Part shown: positions 47,577-60,298 of the stretch, piece after piece
Position numbering within the stretch: position 1 is the first letter of the stretch
Layout: the number at the start of each line of letters is the position of its first letter
Assembly (NCBI GenBank): GCA_963573305.1
Contig: OY754329.1
Location: 139,363,422-139,427,421 of the forward strand
DNA length: 64,000 nt
Reading direction: 5' to 3'
DNA from: Pyrrhosoma nymphula
Taxonomy: Eukaryota; Arthropoda; Insecta; Odonata; Coenagrionidae
Notes under the pieces: model-generated
The model's database searches: none
What the model saw: only the letters and a program-made list of their open reading frames with translations
Told to the model about the DNA's origin: nothing
Program-made: the position numbers and the translations under genes

Positions 47577-49209
47577 GTGAGTGGATGCATTCAATGGGGG
47601 CAGTGCATGCAATGTGTGTCTGTGTGTGTGTTGATGGCGTGCGAGGGAGGCGGTGGAGGTGGGGATTGTTTGGTTGGATGGCGGTCGATGGGCATGTGGC
47701 GCCTGGCGCCAAAGCGATTGTGGGGTTGGGGCGTCAGGAAAGGGTGGGTTTCCCGGACAACCCGAAGGGATGAATGGTAATGGCCTCGAGTGGCTGCAGG
47801 CGCCTTGCCTGACTATCAGCCGCCTTGTCGCACGGTTTTCCTCAGGTAATTGTTGTGCTCAATGCGTATTTGAATTATGCCACCTGAATGTTTGGCCCCT
47901 TCATTAACAGTTTTAATAGATTCGTTACCATGGCTTATTTACTTCGAAACCCCAAGATTAATATGTATACATATCGCGTTAATTTTTTAAAGTCTATTTT
48001 GGACCAGTGGTTTTGAGTTCTATATTTTTTCATGCTCACCATGCTGGATAGTGCTTATACCTGGGTCGCCATTCCCTCCTATTTTGGTTTCCCCCCTTTT
48101 AATGAAGTATTAACGTAATCAACTGCCTTGTTTGTTTCCGAGGTGACACCAGCTGAGGTGATAAAGTAATTGACGGTCTTATGGAGGAATTAGGATTCTA
48201 GCCCCATTACTTTTTTGTTCATATAATCTCTCGCAATAGAAACTGTTAATGACTACATCCGCCATACTAGCTATATTCTAGAAGAGTGAGATGACGATTC
48301 CTCCACGGCATCCCTGCGTTGTATGCTTTTATTGGTTTGTAAGTAACGATCAGTATCCTTTTTCTTTCGTGGAAAGCAAGAAATCTCTAATTTCTGTTCT
48401 AAAATCACTCCAACCCTATAACTTTTAGATGATCTACTGCAGAGTAACTGAGTTAACGTTTGACACCAAGTCAGCGTAATATTGACTTCTTAGGTTTAAA
48501 GTTGCTTGAGAAAATTGGGATGCTGGTAAGTGGCAATTGCATGTTGGGGATGATGAAAGGGAGATTATTCGGCAAGCGGAGAAATTGTAGAAATATTTTG
48601 TGAGGAGTAGAGAGAGGGAGGAAATGTGTTGAAGTAGTGAGAAAGAATTTAAAGGGAATAGGAATGAGAACAGGGGAGGACGAAAGGCGAGGCGTGTTTT
48701 TGGTAGATTAGTGCCTCTCTTGTCTATGTTCTTGTGAATATTCCAACGAAAGAGAAGCCGGAAGAGTAGATATGATCCCTGTGCACCTTCTTTGAACCGG
48801 TGGCTTATCGATTATCATTGGATATCCATCAGCTAATAGGTAGGTTTTAGGGCTCTATATTACGTTATCGTCTCATCGGTGTCATCTTTTACCTTTCCTT
48901 CGCATTACTCGTCCGCCATCAAATCTCTCCTTTCCCCGAAATATCTGCCTCTCCTTATGTCGACGAAAACATTTATCCTCGTCCGAGATTATCGAGCGTT
49001 CCATACGTCACTCATCATGTGCCGGTTCAGATTGACTCTTGCGGTCCCAAATCCAAGAAAATATCGGGTCACCGTATTTCTTTCAATGGTCGTGCCCTTG
49101 AAATTCTCGTGTTCCAATATTACGTTTTCCAGGAAAATTTCGTAAATTTTTATGTGCCCGACTCTCACCACAATTTTTTTCTCAGGATGGGACTTGAAGA
49201 CTTAATGGG

Positions 49210-50080
49210 ACGGTATAGTAGTGGTAGTAGCGGGTTGCGGGCGTGCGTGTTGTCTGAAGAGGGCGTGCCGCTCGCTCCGCGCCGGTCCGCCGCTATTCAT
49301 ATTTTCCCGCCCGCTTGGCTTGCTGTCCGTGCCGCCTCGTCCACAGCGCCATACGCGCGCGGCGCAGATTGTGGACCGCGCACGGACGAGCGAGTTTGGT
49401 CGCCGCTTTCCTGAAGGGGCAGGATTGGTGATAGCAGGGGGGGGGGCAGGTAGGGAGATTGCTCTCCCTCCTGCCTCCCCCCAGTGGCCCGCTTTCGTCC
49501 GCCCCCACCAGAACGCTCGCCCCCTCTCGCCGCCTCCTTCGCTAGAAAGTGACGGCGTGGAGTCGGATCAATATAGCCGGGGCAGCGAGAGGAGGAGAGG
49601 GGGCAAAGGAGGAGGGCAGCTGCCCCCACACACTAACCGGCTGTCTCCCCCCGCCTCATTCCTCTGCCCCCTCTGTGGCACCAGATCGCCCCCACTACAG
49701 GACGGATTCTTCTCTCGGGAGGGAGGGGGGCTTTCGGTCTCCCCTTCCCCCGATTGGGGAGGATATACCCCTCTCCATTACCGCGGGGGACGTGTGTGGA
49801 GGTTTTCGGCGTGTCGACGACGAGAAGGAAGGAGGAAAACCCAGGCCGCACTCCACCGGCTCGGAAACAGAAAGCGAGAATGGGATCGGAAACGTATTGA
49901 AGGCGAGGGCGCGGGGTGATGCGACGGCGCGTCTATCGGGAGCCGGAGCGGAACAAAGCGCCGCCGCGGAATGTTTATATAGTGGAAGGTTTCCTAACTG
50001 CCTCCGTCCGGACGGGCGGGTAATTATCAGGGCATTGATGACACTTGTCCCGATCGCTCCGTAGGCTCATTTGTTCGTCG
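49210..50080. other. GC-rich, CpG-rich island 16
   Basis: About 0.9 kb, dense in CpG (GCGCGCGGCGCAGATTG near 49354), with G-runs and C/T tracts. A 232-codon frame (49221-49919) is one of several overlapping open frames and has no recognisable domain. Confidence 0.5.
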
Positions 50081-50084
50081 GTTG

Positions 50085-50655
50085 GTTTAGTTTTGATTAT
50101 TTGAGGAGGCGACCACAATTGAGGTCAATTGCGCCGTTAAAGTTATAAGTTGTAAAGTTAGCTTCGGGATATGGAGGGAAGTAGGAGAGAAACCCGACGT
50201 CGGCACTAGCTCTTTAACTCGCACACTCTTTAACTATAAGCGCCGAGGGGTCCGCCGTTGACCATTTTATCCGTCACGTAACATGCTACATGCTCCCCAC
50301 ATGGCACCCGAATGCAGCTCTGGCTAAAGCTTTTGGTCGACGGATGCGCAGAATACTACGTCTCGGAGTCAGTCTACTGGAGGGGTATTGAGGAAGGCTG
50401 GAGAGGAAGGAGTGGGAGGAGGAAGTAAATTAGTCTTTTTTCTTGAAAGTCTGATTTGCCTTGTAGTTACCATATTAGGTCCATTGCACGCACTCATTCA
50501 CCCGTAGTGGACGGATTTTGAGAAATCCGCGCATCTACCATGAGTTTTTGTAAGTGCTGTTGTTATTCATTAATTTGTTGATATCCACAGCTGCCGGGAT
50601 TCGAATCCGAGCGATCGAGTGGAAAGCCAGCACTCTAGCCACACTCATCAACCCG
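50085..50655 (-). mobile_element. SINE-like pieces: shared body and tRNA-like head
   Basis: 50085-50145 is the third copy of the dispersed body (AGGCGACCACAATTGAGGTC). At 50590-50655 the minus strand reads GTGTGGCTAGAGTGCTGGC (A-box-like), then CGGATTCGAATCCCGGC (a good B box). The two pieces are 0.45 kb apart, so they may be one interrupted element or two. Confidence 0.45.
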
Positions 50656-50689
50656 ATTCCCCCTCATTTGTTCGCGACAAATATTTCCG

Positions 50690-51090
50690 AGCGTCGTCTT
50701 TACGATCTCGTTTTGGATCGCACGTAGCCCCCGAGCGCCCTCGTCGCTTTCGGCGAGGGAGCGATTAAGAGGCGGAGGCAGCAGCCGCCGCTCAACATTC
50801 CCGCTCCACCCCCATCATACCCTCTCTCCCTCACTCTTTCTCTCGCTCGAGCCGAGTGCAACATGCACCGCGCGTGTAGAATGTCGCCTCTCCCGCTCGC
50901 CCGCCCGCCCTCTCTCCGCGGAATGACTGGCCACGCCTCCCATTTGCTCGCATTAACCCCGTTTCGGGCGGCTCCCCTGCGCCGGAGCGGTACCAAACGG
51001 CCCGCGGGCCGGTTAGGGTGCGCCCCCTCTTCAGATCGAAGGTCACTCTCCAAATTACCCCGCGGAAATGTTTCGGCGTTGGTGGGTTTT
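50690..51090. other. GC-rich, CpG-rich island 17
   Basis: CpG-dense (CCCGCTCGCCCGCCCGCCC near 50892; GGCCCGCGGGCCGG near 51000). No gene is recognised. Confidence 0.45.
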
Positions 51091-53119
51091 TAACTGTCGG
51101 CGGTGAAATAAGCAAATGATGACGTTGACGTGCATTTTTGTTTGTGCCGTTTGTTTCCCATTATTCTTATGACTTCTCCTTACTGAATTAATCCTTTAGT
51201 GAAACTCATTTTTTGGAGTTTTCAATGACCTCTAGACATAGGATTTAATGAATTCTTATCAAAACTAATCCAAAGGTTTATCTTCTTTTTACCGCTTAAC
51301 TTTCCTGCGAAAAAACGCCCTTTCCTTTAACCTGCGTAGGTGACGAATTTCGGTAAGATGGTTACGAGTGTAAATGCCAAACCACGTATTATAGGAGCAC
51401 CCTAATGGTGGTGAGAGCATATGTGAATGTGTTGGCCCACCTGTATCCTGCGCCCTCAGTGGCCGCGCATGCAGCCCACTGGGCTGCGGAGGTGTAGTAC
51501 CCAACCTCTGGTGCTTCTCCCCTCGCTCGCGACCCTGTCCAGCCCGCCCTGGGGCTCTCTTGCCAGTCACTGTCAATTAGGGGAATGGGAAACGTGAGGT
51601 GTTGACGATGGATAATCATCGTCGGGATAGCCATGGGAAGGCGCTGAATGGATAATTGTCGGGAGAAACTCAGGGAAAGTCTTCGACATTCCTGTAAATC
51701 CTGGGATTTTTATGAAGCTTTTTTCATTCGGATTCCATACATTCATCGCTGCGGACAGATTCACCATCATTACTTTTTTGGTCTGATAGATTTTGTCCTC
51801 ACTGCAACTGTTTCGGTGCGTTTATGACTGATTGTGCAACTTCAGGGATCATTCGTTATTTCCGTAGAATACTGGGGACAGCTTTGTTTAAGATTAATTT
51901 TAAATTCAAGGATTTGAGTGACTCTTGTCCAGCACATTGGAGGTGAAACAATTTATTTTGGGGTTGAAACTGCTAACCCGCTCTTTTGGCTGACGTGCAT
52001 GCAAAATCTATTATTTCGTCATACCTAAGCGTCCTCGCACCAGTCAGTTTTTATTACTTCAATTGCATGAATCGTTGGTTTGGCTGTTTTTATTTAAATC
52101 TGCGTAACATTTGTAGGACTGGCATTCGATAATGAGTGGTTGTGAATTATGGACGAAATGGTGAATAATGGCACACTTTTTGTCTCCCAGTTTTGATTCG
52201 GTGAAGTGGAATTGTTTCCTTCCTTCACCCCTTCGCCTGGTGGATTACGAGGCAGTTATGAATGTGAAATAAGTGTGGTTCCTGCTCGTCCGTCGTCGTT
52301 GTGTTCTTCCCCAGACGACGCTCGCGTCCCACTACCTCCCCACCCACCGGCCCACCGGGGGAAAGTGCAGTGGGTGGGGCTCGGACCCTGTACCGCGTCC
52401 ATAACTAGCGCCATCGCGTGAAATGGGCCTTACGCCCATTAAAATCTCCTTTTTCATTTGTGTTCTGATGCTCAAGGGTTGGTGCCGCCTCCTTAACCGG
52501 TGGTTTATCCCCGACGGGGTTCGTGAGTTGAATGGACCAGTTAGCGCCATTGCCGCTGCCCCCAGTTTCAACCTGTTATCTGAACGATTGGCTTGGATAG
52601 TAATGTGCCATAGATTTCTTCCTGTTAAAATACTCCTTGCTCGGAGATCTACGGTTGCCCGAAGTTTTTTTAAATGTCTGATGGAACCAGCTGTGGCATT
52701 GAGTGTTGTGATGTGTTCTCACGTTTGTCGTAGGTGGAGGTTCATTCCCTTAGCCACTTTCTATAGCCCTCTGCGTTCACTTACCCCTGAAATCGCTCAG
52801 GTTGGGTTAAGAAGAGCGTGTCAAGTGGCATTAACTGTCATTGTACTCGAGGAAGTCTGTAGTTATCATATTGAACCTTGTGTCATGCAGAAGGGGAAAT
52901 ATCGAAGTCTTGCGCTTCTACGTGTTTCGTACTTAAATAAATTCGTTAATCGTGGGAAGTATTCGCTCAACATAGATGACGATAGCATCAGTGTTCGAAT
53001 CCCAAAGTTAAAATTCGTTACGAAATTTTGCTAATTTGTCAGCCGCTTGTAGGTTTAATTTTGGCCTGCATTGCATTATTTCGGCTTAGGTTACTGTGTT
53101 TCATCATTGGACCCTCAAA

Positions 53120-53195
53120 CTATTCCCTTCGCCAAGGGGCTTACGTCTTAATCCTTCATATTGAAGACGCCGAGGGTTAAAATCCCATATCCCTT
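53120..53195 (+). repeat. Weak tRNA-like SINE fragment
   Basis: GAGGGTTAAAATCCC is B-box-like. The upstream A box is poor. Low confidence. Confidence 0.3.
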
Positions 53196-53789
53196 AGGTA
53201 CCCTATTTTATAGCGTTGGAATTACTTGCTATCCTCATTGGAGTGGGACGATGCTCGGTAATGTTCTTAGTTAGAAATCGTTATCATTAGGGGATTGTCC
53301 TCTGTCGCTGAAGTGCCTTCATCAATTATAAGAAATTTAAATTTTTTACTGGTAGAAATGTCTCCATTTTTTATGTAAAAAGTTCAATTTTACTTTAAAT
53401 TCAAACACTGATGGATTGCCACTCTTCTGTTCCGGGTAGTGATTTTTGTATTAATATATGTGCCAAGAAAATTATATTTTGAGAAAATATTATATGTAAG
53501 CTCATTTGGTATGTTTTTAGGGAGGGATTAAGTCCACTCAATCCAAACTCTTCGTCGACCGTCAAATTAGTTTCTTTTTTCCCGAGCATGGTACTATATT
53601 ATCAAATATCATTTTTAAATTCCCAATTTTTAACTGCCCGTGATTCGTTCGCATGAGAATGAGCTAAGGATTTTGCGTCATCTCGGTGGCAAATTCCTTA
53701 TTCGCATATTTTTTCAAATCACCGGTCAGCCAGCGTCCGCGAATGTTGAGTAGCCTGCATCCAACTTGGACCGAATGGAGTGCAGGTTT

Positions 53790-54140
53790 ATGCCATTATT
53801 TCCATCTCTCTATCGTTTTCTGTTCGCCCCCTCCCCTCGCAAATGGCCCCGAGAGGAGAGGGGGAGGTGCGCCCCGGCGGGGCGGGCTCCCTCTCTGGCG
53901 GCGTTGGTGGTGGATGCTAGGGAGCGTGGAACCGATCGAACTCTGAAATTGTGCGGAGCCGGAGGGGGGTGGGAGAGATCTGTGGGCGGGCTGATAGGGG
54001 GGCATGCGGGGGAGGAGGCGACTGCGAGTGGCGGGAAACTTGGCGCGGCAGAGCGAATCCTCCCCGATGATGATGGTGATGAAGGCACTCCGGGTGTCTT
54101 GTATTTCAACCCTCCCGAGATCCTGCTGCCCCCGTTGGCA
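53790..54140. other. GC-rich, G-rich island 18
   Basis: G/A-rich on the + strand (GAGGAGAGGGGGAGGTGCG near 53852) with CpGs. No recognised peptide. Confidence 0.45.
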
Positions 54141-56340
54141 CACTCTCGTAAATAGTTTCTGATTGATTCTCGGAGTTCTCGGCCGGTTATTTCAGTGGAG
54201 TAGCGAAGGACGAGTAAAATACAAGCATCCAGTATTTTACTTATTTATCTCCCGAACTGCCTCATTAATAATGAGTGCTATGTTTTTAGTTTAGCATTTA
54301 TTTTGTTGTATTAGTTAGTTTTTAGTTGTTTAGTGAATTGTTGGTTTAAAATTGGTGAGATTTCAGTTAGTATCACTTGCGTAAGATATGTTCAGCGAAA
54401 TTTTTTTGTGTTCATTAACTTGGGGAGGAAACAAAGAGCATAGGTGTATATCCTCTCGGCATCCAATTGAACATATTTTTGGTGATGATCTTAGACTGTT
54501 CATTGTTTTTTGGTAGGAATATTTTTTCCTAGCTTCCAGAAGTACTCGTGCAAATCATAATAGACACTATAGTGGGGACAGCCAAGTATATTCTCTGAAT
54601 TGGGCCTTCGTGTAGCTCGTTGAGCCGCGAGTATCTTTTAAATTGACGGGTGTATCTTCCGCAAGGTAGGAAATAACTAAATGACGCTGGTAGGAAGCAA
54701 GGGATTGGTCATAGATTCGGTAGTGATACCAGTCGAAGGATCTTGAAATTTGTGACTTTTCCTTGATTGTTCAAATTACTCAACCGAGCATTTTTCAACC
54801 GGTGCGATCGATCTATGAAGAAGCAATCCGTGTCTCTCGAGCGGAGCTTGTTGAAAGCCAACCGGTGGGTCGGAGATCACTGGCGCGTGCGATTAGAAAT
54901 TGTCGGCGAGGTAGGCGAACGAGTCTGCGGATGTGCCCCAAATATTTGTTCATGCAATTCGAAAAATTTTACTAACGAATTCTTTATCTTTACCAGAGTA
55001 TTCTTCGTGCCAAGAGATATCTCAAGTGAATTTCGTCGCTTTCTGTGAGTTCATTCTAAACCAAAATTTAACAGTATTGTAAAACAAAGTTTTTGCCCTG
55101 CATCATTCTTTTTCTACGTTGCAAAGAGATCCCCGCAGTTTTATCTTTGCCAAGTTATTTTGGTATGAAGAGTACGTGCTAAGATGGGCATGCGATCTGA
55201 AAGATCTAGTAGAGAGAAAATTCGTGTCTATTAGCATACTGCCTGTTGAGTGTGTAAAGAAATAAGTATTTTCTTGGGAACATTTTAAGCGAGCTGATAC
55301 CTGCTAGATAGCCCATTAGCGGGATCTTAACCCTCTTTGTGCGACGGGCCTATATATCGGCTTTTGGTTCTCGGGCGAGAAGTGCCGCGGGCCGATATAT
55401 CGCCATTGTCAAAAATATATTGCTTATGTTTTATCGTGGGTTTCCGCGGCGTTGATGCGAAGTGACCTGATCTTCGACATGAATACACCCGTTGGAACTT
55501 GGGCGAAACTGTTTTCAGCAAAACAACTTACGCGGTGGACATCCGGAAATACAGGAACAATAAATTGTTTATGCTTATAATACTGCAGTAATTAGATTTA
55601 TAGTTTAAGTGATTAAAAAAATTATGCAAACATTACGTTTGGTAAAAACTTAAGAAAAAACAAACCTTTTAGGTAAAATAAAAAAAATGTTGATATTTTA
55701 AAAGATGGCTACACAATATTTTCTTTGCTAAGGTGTTACGGTTTATTTTAATACCCTTGGCATTTCTCGCTAGTACCACTTGAGAGGAGGCGGCACTGAG
55801 AGGGTTAATAGATAAACAAAAGAGCCAAAATTGGATGCACGGCTTGTGGGCTCTCCCAAGGTTGTGGTTCTGACCTCCTTAGGCTGGGAGTCAGCATTGC
55901 CTACTTTCTGTGGCAGTTTCTCGAAATTTAAGAAAGCACATGCTATTGTTTCATGTAGGGAAGAGTTTTAACAGTCTCGAACTACGTGAAACATTTTTCT
56001 TTTTATACTGCCGCTGCTAGGGAGGGTGGCACGGTGTCTTAGGTTACCAGCCACGAAATAGGAAGGGAATAGGAAAAAGGAATTGCGATCCGGGAGGGAC
56101 GAAAAGTGAGGTGCGTTTTTATACATGGATGTTTCGTTCTCATTTTTTTTGCTGTCATGAATGGTGCGTGGGACAGAAGAATTCTTATACCCATTTGTGC
56201 GACCGTGCACAGCTTTAATTTTGTGGCATATTTTTGTTTGAAAGTTGTAATGCGGGTATAGTAACATCCGCCGTGTCGACCTGAAACTCGCGTCAGAATT
56301 TTTATTGCAACCAAAGCCCAAAGAGTTACCTCTCGGTATT

Positions 56341-56612
56341 TAGTGGTTCCTCTTGCACGGTACATCTACGATGTACCGTGCAAGCCACCACTAGGGTGTG
56401 TGGCACGGGGTGATTCCACACCAGGCATGCAGCACTCATCCCAGAACAAATCAGAACCTCGTACGCTCCCCCTGGCGCTAGGCGCAGGCCAAAAGCAGTC
56501 AGGAGAACAGTTCGTAGTCCAACCGGAAACTGGGAGAGGGATACGTAAAAGAACATACAAAAATGCAGAGAAATGCTAGTGGTAGCTTGCACGATGCTTC
56601 GTAGATGTACAT
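56341..56612. mobile_element. Element with terminal hairpin and repeated ends
   Basis: 56352-56384 is a hairpin with 14-bp perfect arms (CTTGCACGGTACAT / ATGTACCGTGCAAG) around CTACG, extended outside by TAGTGGT / ACCACTA. A third, diverged copy of the arm, CTAGTGGTAGCTTGCACG, lies at the other end (56576-56593), followed by TTCGTAGATGTAC. The 180 bp between have no coding trace. This could be a fold-back or short retroposon. Confidence 0.5.
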
Positions 56613-56749
56613 ATGTAGTCAGGGGCCACAGTAATATCCCCCTAGCCTTAAGTATTATGATTCTATTTGTTTGTATAATACATTTGAATATTAAATTTTT
56701 TTATCATTTTTTACCGATTTCTGTTGTTAGCATCGGGAAATGCGCAGCA

Positions 56750-57000
56750 GTTTAGTGGATAATAGTCTCTTCAGTTCGGTCGGGGAATGCTTGCGAGTAC
56801 GAGCGGGAAGAGTTGCGGTGTTTTCCAGCGGTGTTAGCCGTTGTTCCGAGCGTTGTCTGCGTGAATGTGGAGGGGAGAGCACAACCGTGCGTTTTAGAAA
56901 GCGGCGGAGGCATGCGACTTCTCATTGGTTAACGGCGGAGTCCGGCCGACGTGACGCGTCGGTGCGGCAGGAAACTGAGTCGATCTCATGAGAGAGCGGA
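56750..57000. other. CpG-rich segment
   Basis: Moderately GC-rich with many CpGs (GGCGGAGTCCGGCCGACGTG near 56933) but without pyrimidine tracts. No gene or promoter element is recognised. Confidence 0.35.
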
Positions 57001-59107
57001 AGTAGAATGGTTCATCCACAAATTGAGTGTTTGCATAAATGGCTATTGCTATGAAATCCATTCTATATCGTAAATTGTGTTTCCATAATGATATATAATT
57101 AAATTACCAGCTCTAAATCTTGCCTAGTTTGTTTAATAATCACGATTTATTAAGCATTGTTTTCGCAACGATATTTTACGCCCAGCCATTGGCTCGTTGC
57201 GTAGTGACGTAATCCCCTTGCAGCAGACAGTTGAGACTGTGTTACAGCGTGTTGTGGATGGATGGAAGTGAAAACATATGAATTCTTCCGACTTTACTGA
57301 TTCAAATAGGGAATAATTACGTTTGTAATGTTAAAATGTATAATCGAGGCTTGATCCAACTATAAACCATTGGTTGTTGCATCAACTATAGAGTAATGAC
57401 TTGGCGGAATGCGGATAATTTTGGGCGAATAGTAAAGAGGGAAATTGTCATTCAGTATTTCATTAGAATTTTCTACCTGTAAAAACAAAGTGGAAGTGGA
57501 ATATAGTAAAAGTTAGAAAAAATTACCAAAGTTTTAAAAGCCGTAACTTAAAAAGTATATCGTGCCTTATGTTATTGTTAATTTAGTCGACAGCATGTGT
57601 ACATCTAGTGCCAGGGGAAGGGAAACCGATTGGTATTTATTATTTTTACATGCGAATTTCTGCTCTATTCAGGTTATCTTATACTGCAAACTACGTATAT
57701 TATTGTTACTCATAATTATTCTATTCAATCACCAAATATCCAATGCCGATCGCTTCTGTAGAAGTTACACATTTCCTCGTAGGGTCATTATTAACTTTTA
57801 TAATGGGGTATATTTTCAGCGGTAAATTCATCGCCTAGCAGTTCGAAGGTTATCGTCTCTAACGTTGAAAAAAGTTATTCGGATTTTATATGAACATTGT
57901 GGTGCTCGACAATATGATCGTTTATAGAGTAAAATATAAGTAGTAACGCTCTTCATTTTATTATATCAGTCTCGTTCTTCACCACGCTAATCTCAATGGG
58001 TGTTTTTTCTTGCTGTGAATGTATCTCCAAAAGTATTATTTATCGTTGTTGCAAATGTTTACTAATCTGGACACATTTGAAATCATTAAACTAAAAAGCT
58101 GGACAAATAAGAAATTTTCACCTCAAATCTTGGTTACCTGGGCACATTTTCAGCTCGTATTAACTGATAGTGCAGCAAAACCTAATCTACGAATATGCTG
58201 TTAATTTATAATATTTACGTACGTCTTAAATGGTTTTGACTACCGGATGCTTTACTAGTATATACGTGTATGTAGTGGCACAGTCTAAACATACTGCGCT
58301 TAAACTTGACAGTGGCAAGCTTCACTTCGTATAAGTTATTTTTGTTTGTATTCATGTTTAAGTAAGAAACTAATTTATTTTCTACAAAATTTGTAGAAAA
58401 GTATAAAGTATCTTACTTAGTCATGAATGAAAACATACTGTGTTTAGTTTAGATTGTGCACGCGGGTTTTTAGCCGTCTAAAGTGTTGCGTCTAACGGTT
58501 CGGTGAACGAAAAATATTGCCATCACTGAAATGAAAATACATTTGAAAAATATTTTAAACATATGCTCTATTCATGGATGAAATTATTTTATGATTCCCG
58601 TATTTTAAACAATGATATGAGTTTCTAGATACGGCAACTCTGAGTTGATCATGTATGTTCAGATGAGTTTAGAGTACGCGAGTCTAGTCAATATGTCGGT
58701 TATGGTGATGGAGACGCGGTAAAGTCATCGCCTAGCAGTTCGGAGATCACGAGTTTAGAGGTCCGAGGGGGTACTTTTTCTTACGTTCCAGTTTTTTTAA
58801 CTATCCATAGTTTTTAACGCGCCAATGTCCTGTGTGCTGTGCTCTTTTTGTTTTGTTGTTTTTTACAGGATTGATGAAAGTGATGATTGTATAACTGCTT
58901 CGCAGGCATTATAAACAAAATAATAGGCTTAAATTGCTTACATTATCGTTCAATTCATCAAACTCTAACCCTTCTTTATCGCATTAATTATGCCATGGAT
59001 ATAATCTGGTACCTGCATGGTGTACTTCGGCACCCTATAGCCTATTGCACAAAATATTCATCGTTCAAGGCGGAAAAGAACCAGAACAAATGTAAACAAA
59101 CCCGGTA

Positions 59108-59146
59108 GCGACTGCTGAGTCAGGGGGATTACGTCACAGCAGTCGC
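59108..59146. repeat. 10-bp hairpin around a CRE-like site
   Basis: GCGACTGCTG and CAGCAGTCGC are exact inverted repeats, with GGATTACGTCA in the loop. An inverted relative of the loop, GTGACGTAATCCCCTTG, lies at 57204-57220. Confidence 0.5.
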
Positions 59147-59636
59147 AATATGGCCGCGGTCTGTTTGTGTGCAATGCTAAAATTGTGATTTGAAATCTCT
59201 TATTATTACAAAAGTAGGCTAAATTTTGGATTTAGGGGTTTTATGTACAAAGTTAAAATTTGCCGTTGTTTCCAGAATTTGTGCAAATACTCGTTTCGAG
59301 TGCGACGAGCCAACGCGGGAAAATACTGTTACTGTATTGTTAAATTAAGGAAGGAAAAATTAATAAGCTCCGATGTTTATTGTCACACATAGATTAAAGA
59401 AAGAGAATAGGTGACGTGTTGGTTGAAGAAACCCTGTTTTTATGGTAAGAAGTTTCACCAGCATGGCTATTACGCGAAATTTTTCCAGTTCATACTGCCA
59501 TATTGTAAATCATTTCAGTTCACATGCAATAGTAGCAATATTTTTGCAAGAAGAGCATCTAGTGAGGTGGGTCATACTCATTGAATATTCAGCCGGTTTT
59601 TACGTAAAAAGGCGGGAACGTCATTGAGAATTGCGG

Positions 59637-59735
59637 GGTTATCGCCATAGACCTTGAATATAGCTAGATGGCGCTTTCCAATGCTGGGGCATAGGCGGCC
59701 GGTGAAGTATACATGAGGTCACGTGCTATGTGGCA
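59637..59735 (+). repeat. Left copy of a long-range inverted repeat
   Basis: Contains ATAGACCTTGAATATAG (59647-59663) and CACGTGCTATGTGGCA (59720-59735). The complementary pieces lie at 62625-62641 and 62556-62571, at the same mutual spacing. Confidence 0.7.
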
Positions 59736-60231
59736 AAAAAGTGGCGGCGTTCAAATGCGTTGAACCACTTCGGAGTACAAACCAAGAAATTCCTGTTCTA
59801 CGACACCAGTATTTACTTTGAAATTGAAGTCGCTTTTTATACGATCATCCTCCCTACCCACTGACCACTGAGCAACAATATGTTATGCCGGTTTTTTCGC
59901 ATAATTAAAATTTTCATTTTACCAAAAAATTCCGATTTTTTCCTGATCTTAAAAATTGCATCCGCTTAGCTATAAACTCGTCTCATGATGCAGTATTATG
60001 TTAAATAATGACAAGGATGGTTAGAAAAATAAGTTGGTGGCATAAAAATGAAGCTGACGGCTGTTCGAATAAAATAATTATGCATTAACATGAAAGCTTA
60101 TAACCTTGAGACTGCAAAAAATATCCGTAGCAAGTGTCAAAGGCAGTGTAATAAAAAATTAATAACATGATAAAATTAAAACAAAACGGTACTTCAATCT
60201 TTAATCAATTTTGCCTCATGCAGGAGCATAA

Positions 60232-60298
60232 GTTAAAGGCCGCTATGATAATATCGTTAGTGTTAGATATAGCCTCATAGATATAGCCTCATAGATAC
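60232..60298. repeat. Duplicated LINE scrap and short tandem repeat
   Basis: 60234-60265 (TTAAAGGCCGCTATGATAAT...) repeats 60576-60608 of the LINE fragment with two changes. It is followed by two units of ATATAGCCTCATAG. This points to a local rearrangement at the 5' edge of the LINE piece. Confidence 0.65.

Noticed and set aside
47493..47780. ORF starting MSPVQRF
   Set aside because: Starts at the first base of a MED13 exon but in the wrong frame; the conserved frame is offset by one.
48540..48720. Purine-rich stretch possibly from a LINE, with similarity to 56056-56125
   Set aside because: Shares GGGAATAGGAA and GGACGAAA with the later stretch, but no specific protein motif could be read; too weak.
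49221..49919. 232-codon open frame
   Set aside because: Same situation: GC-rich island, overlapping frames, no recognisable family.
52423..53034. 203-codon open frame in less GC-rich sequence
   Set aside because: The least compositional of the long frames, but the peptide matches no family I know and shows no repeats, signal or domain; left uncalled.
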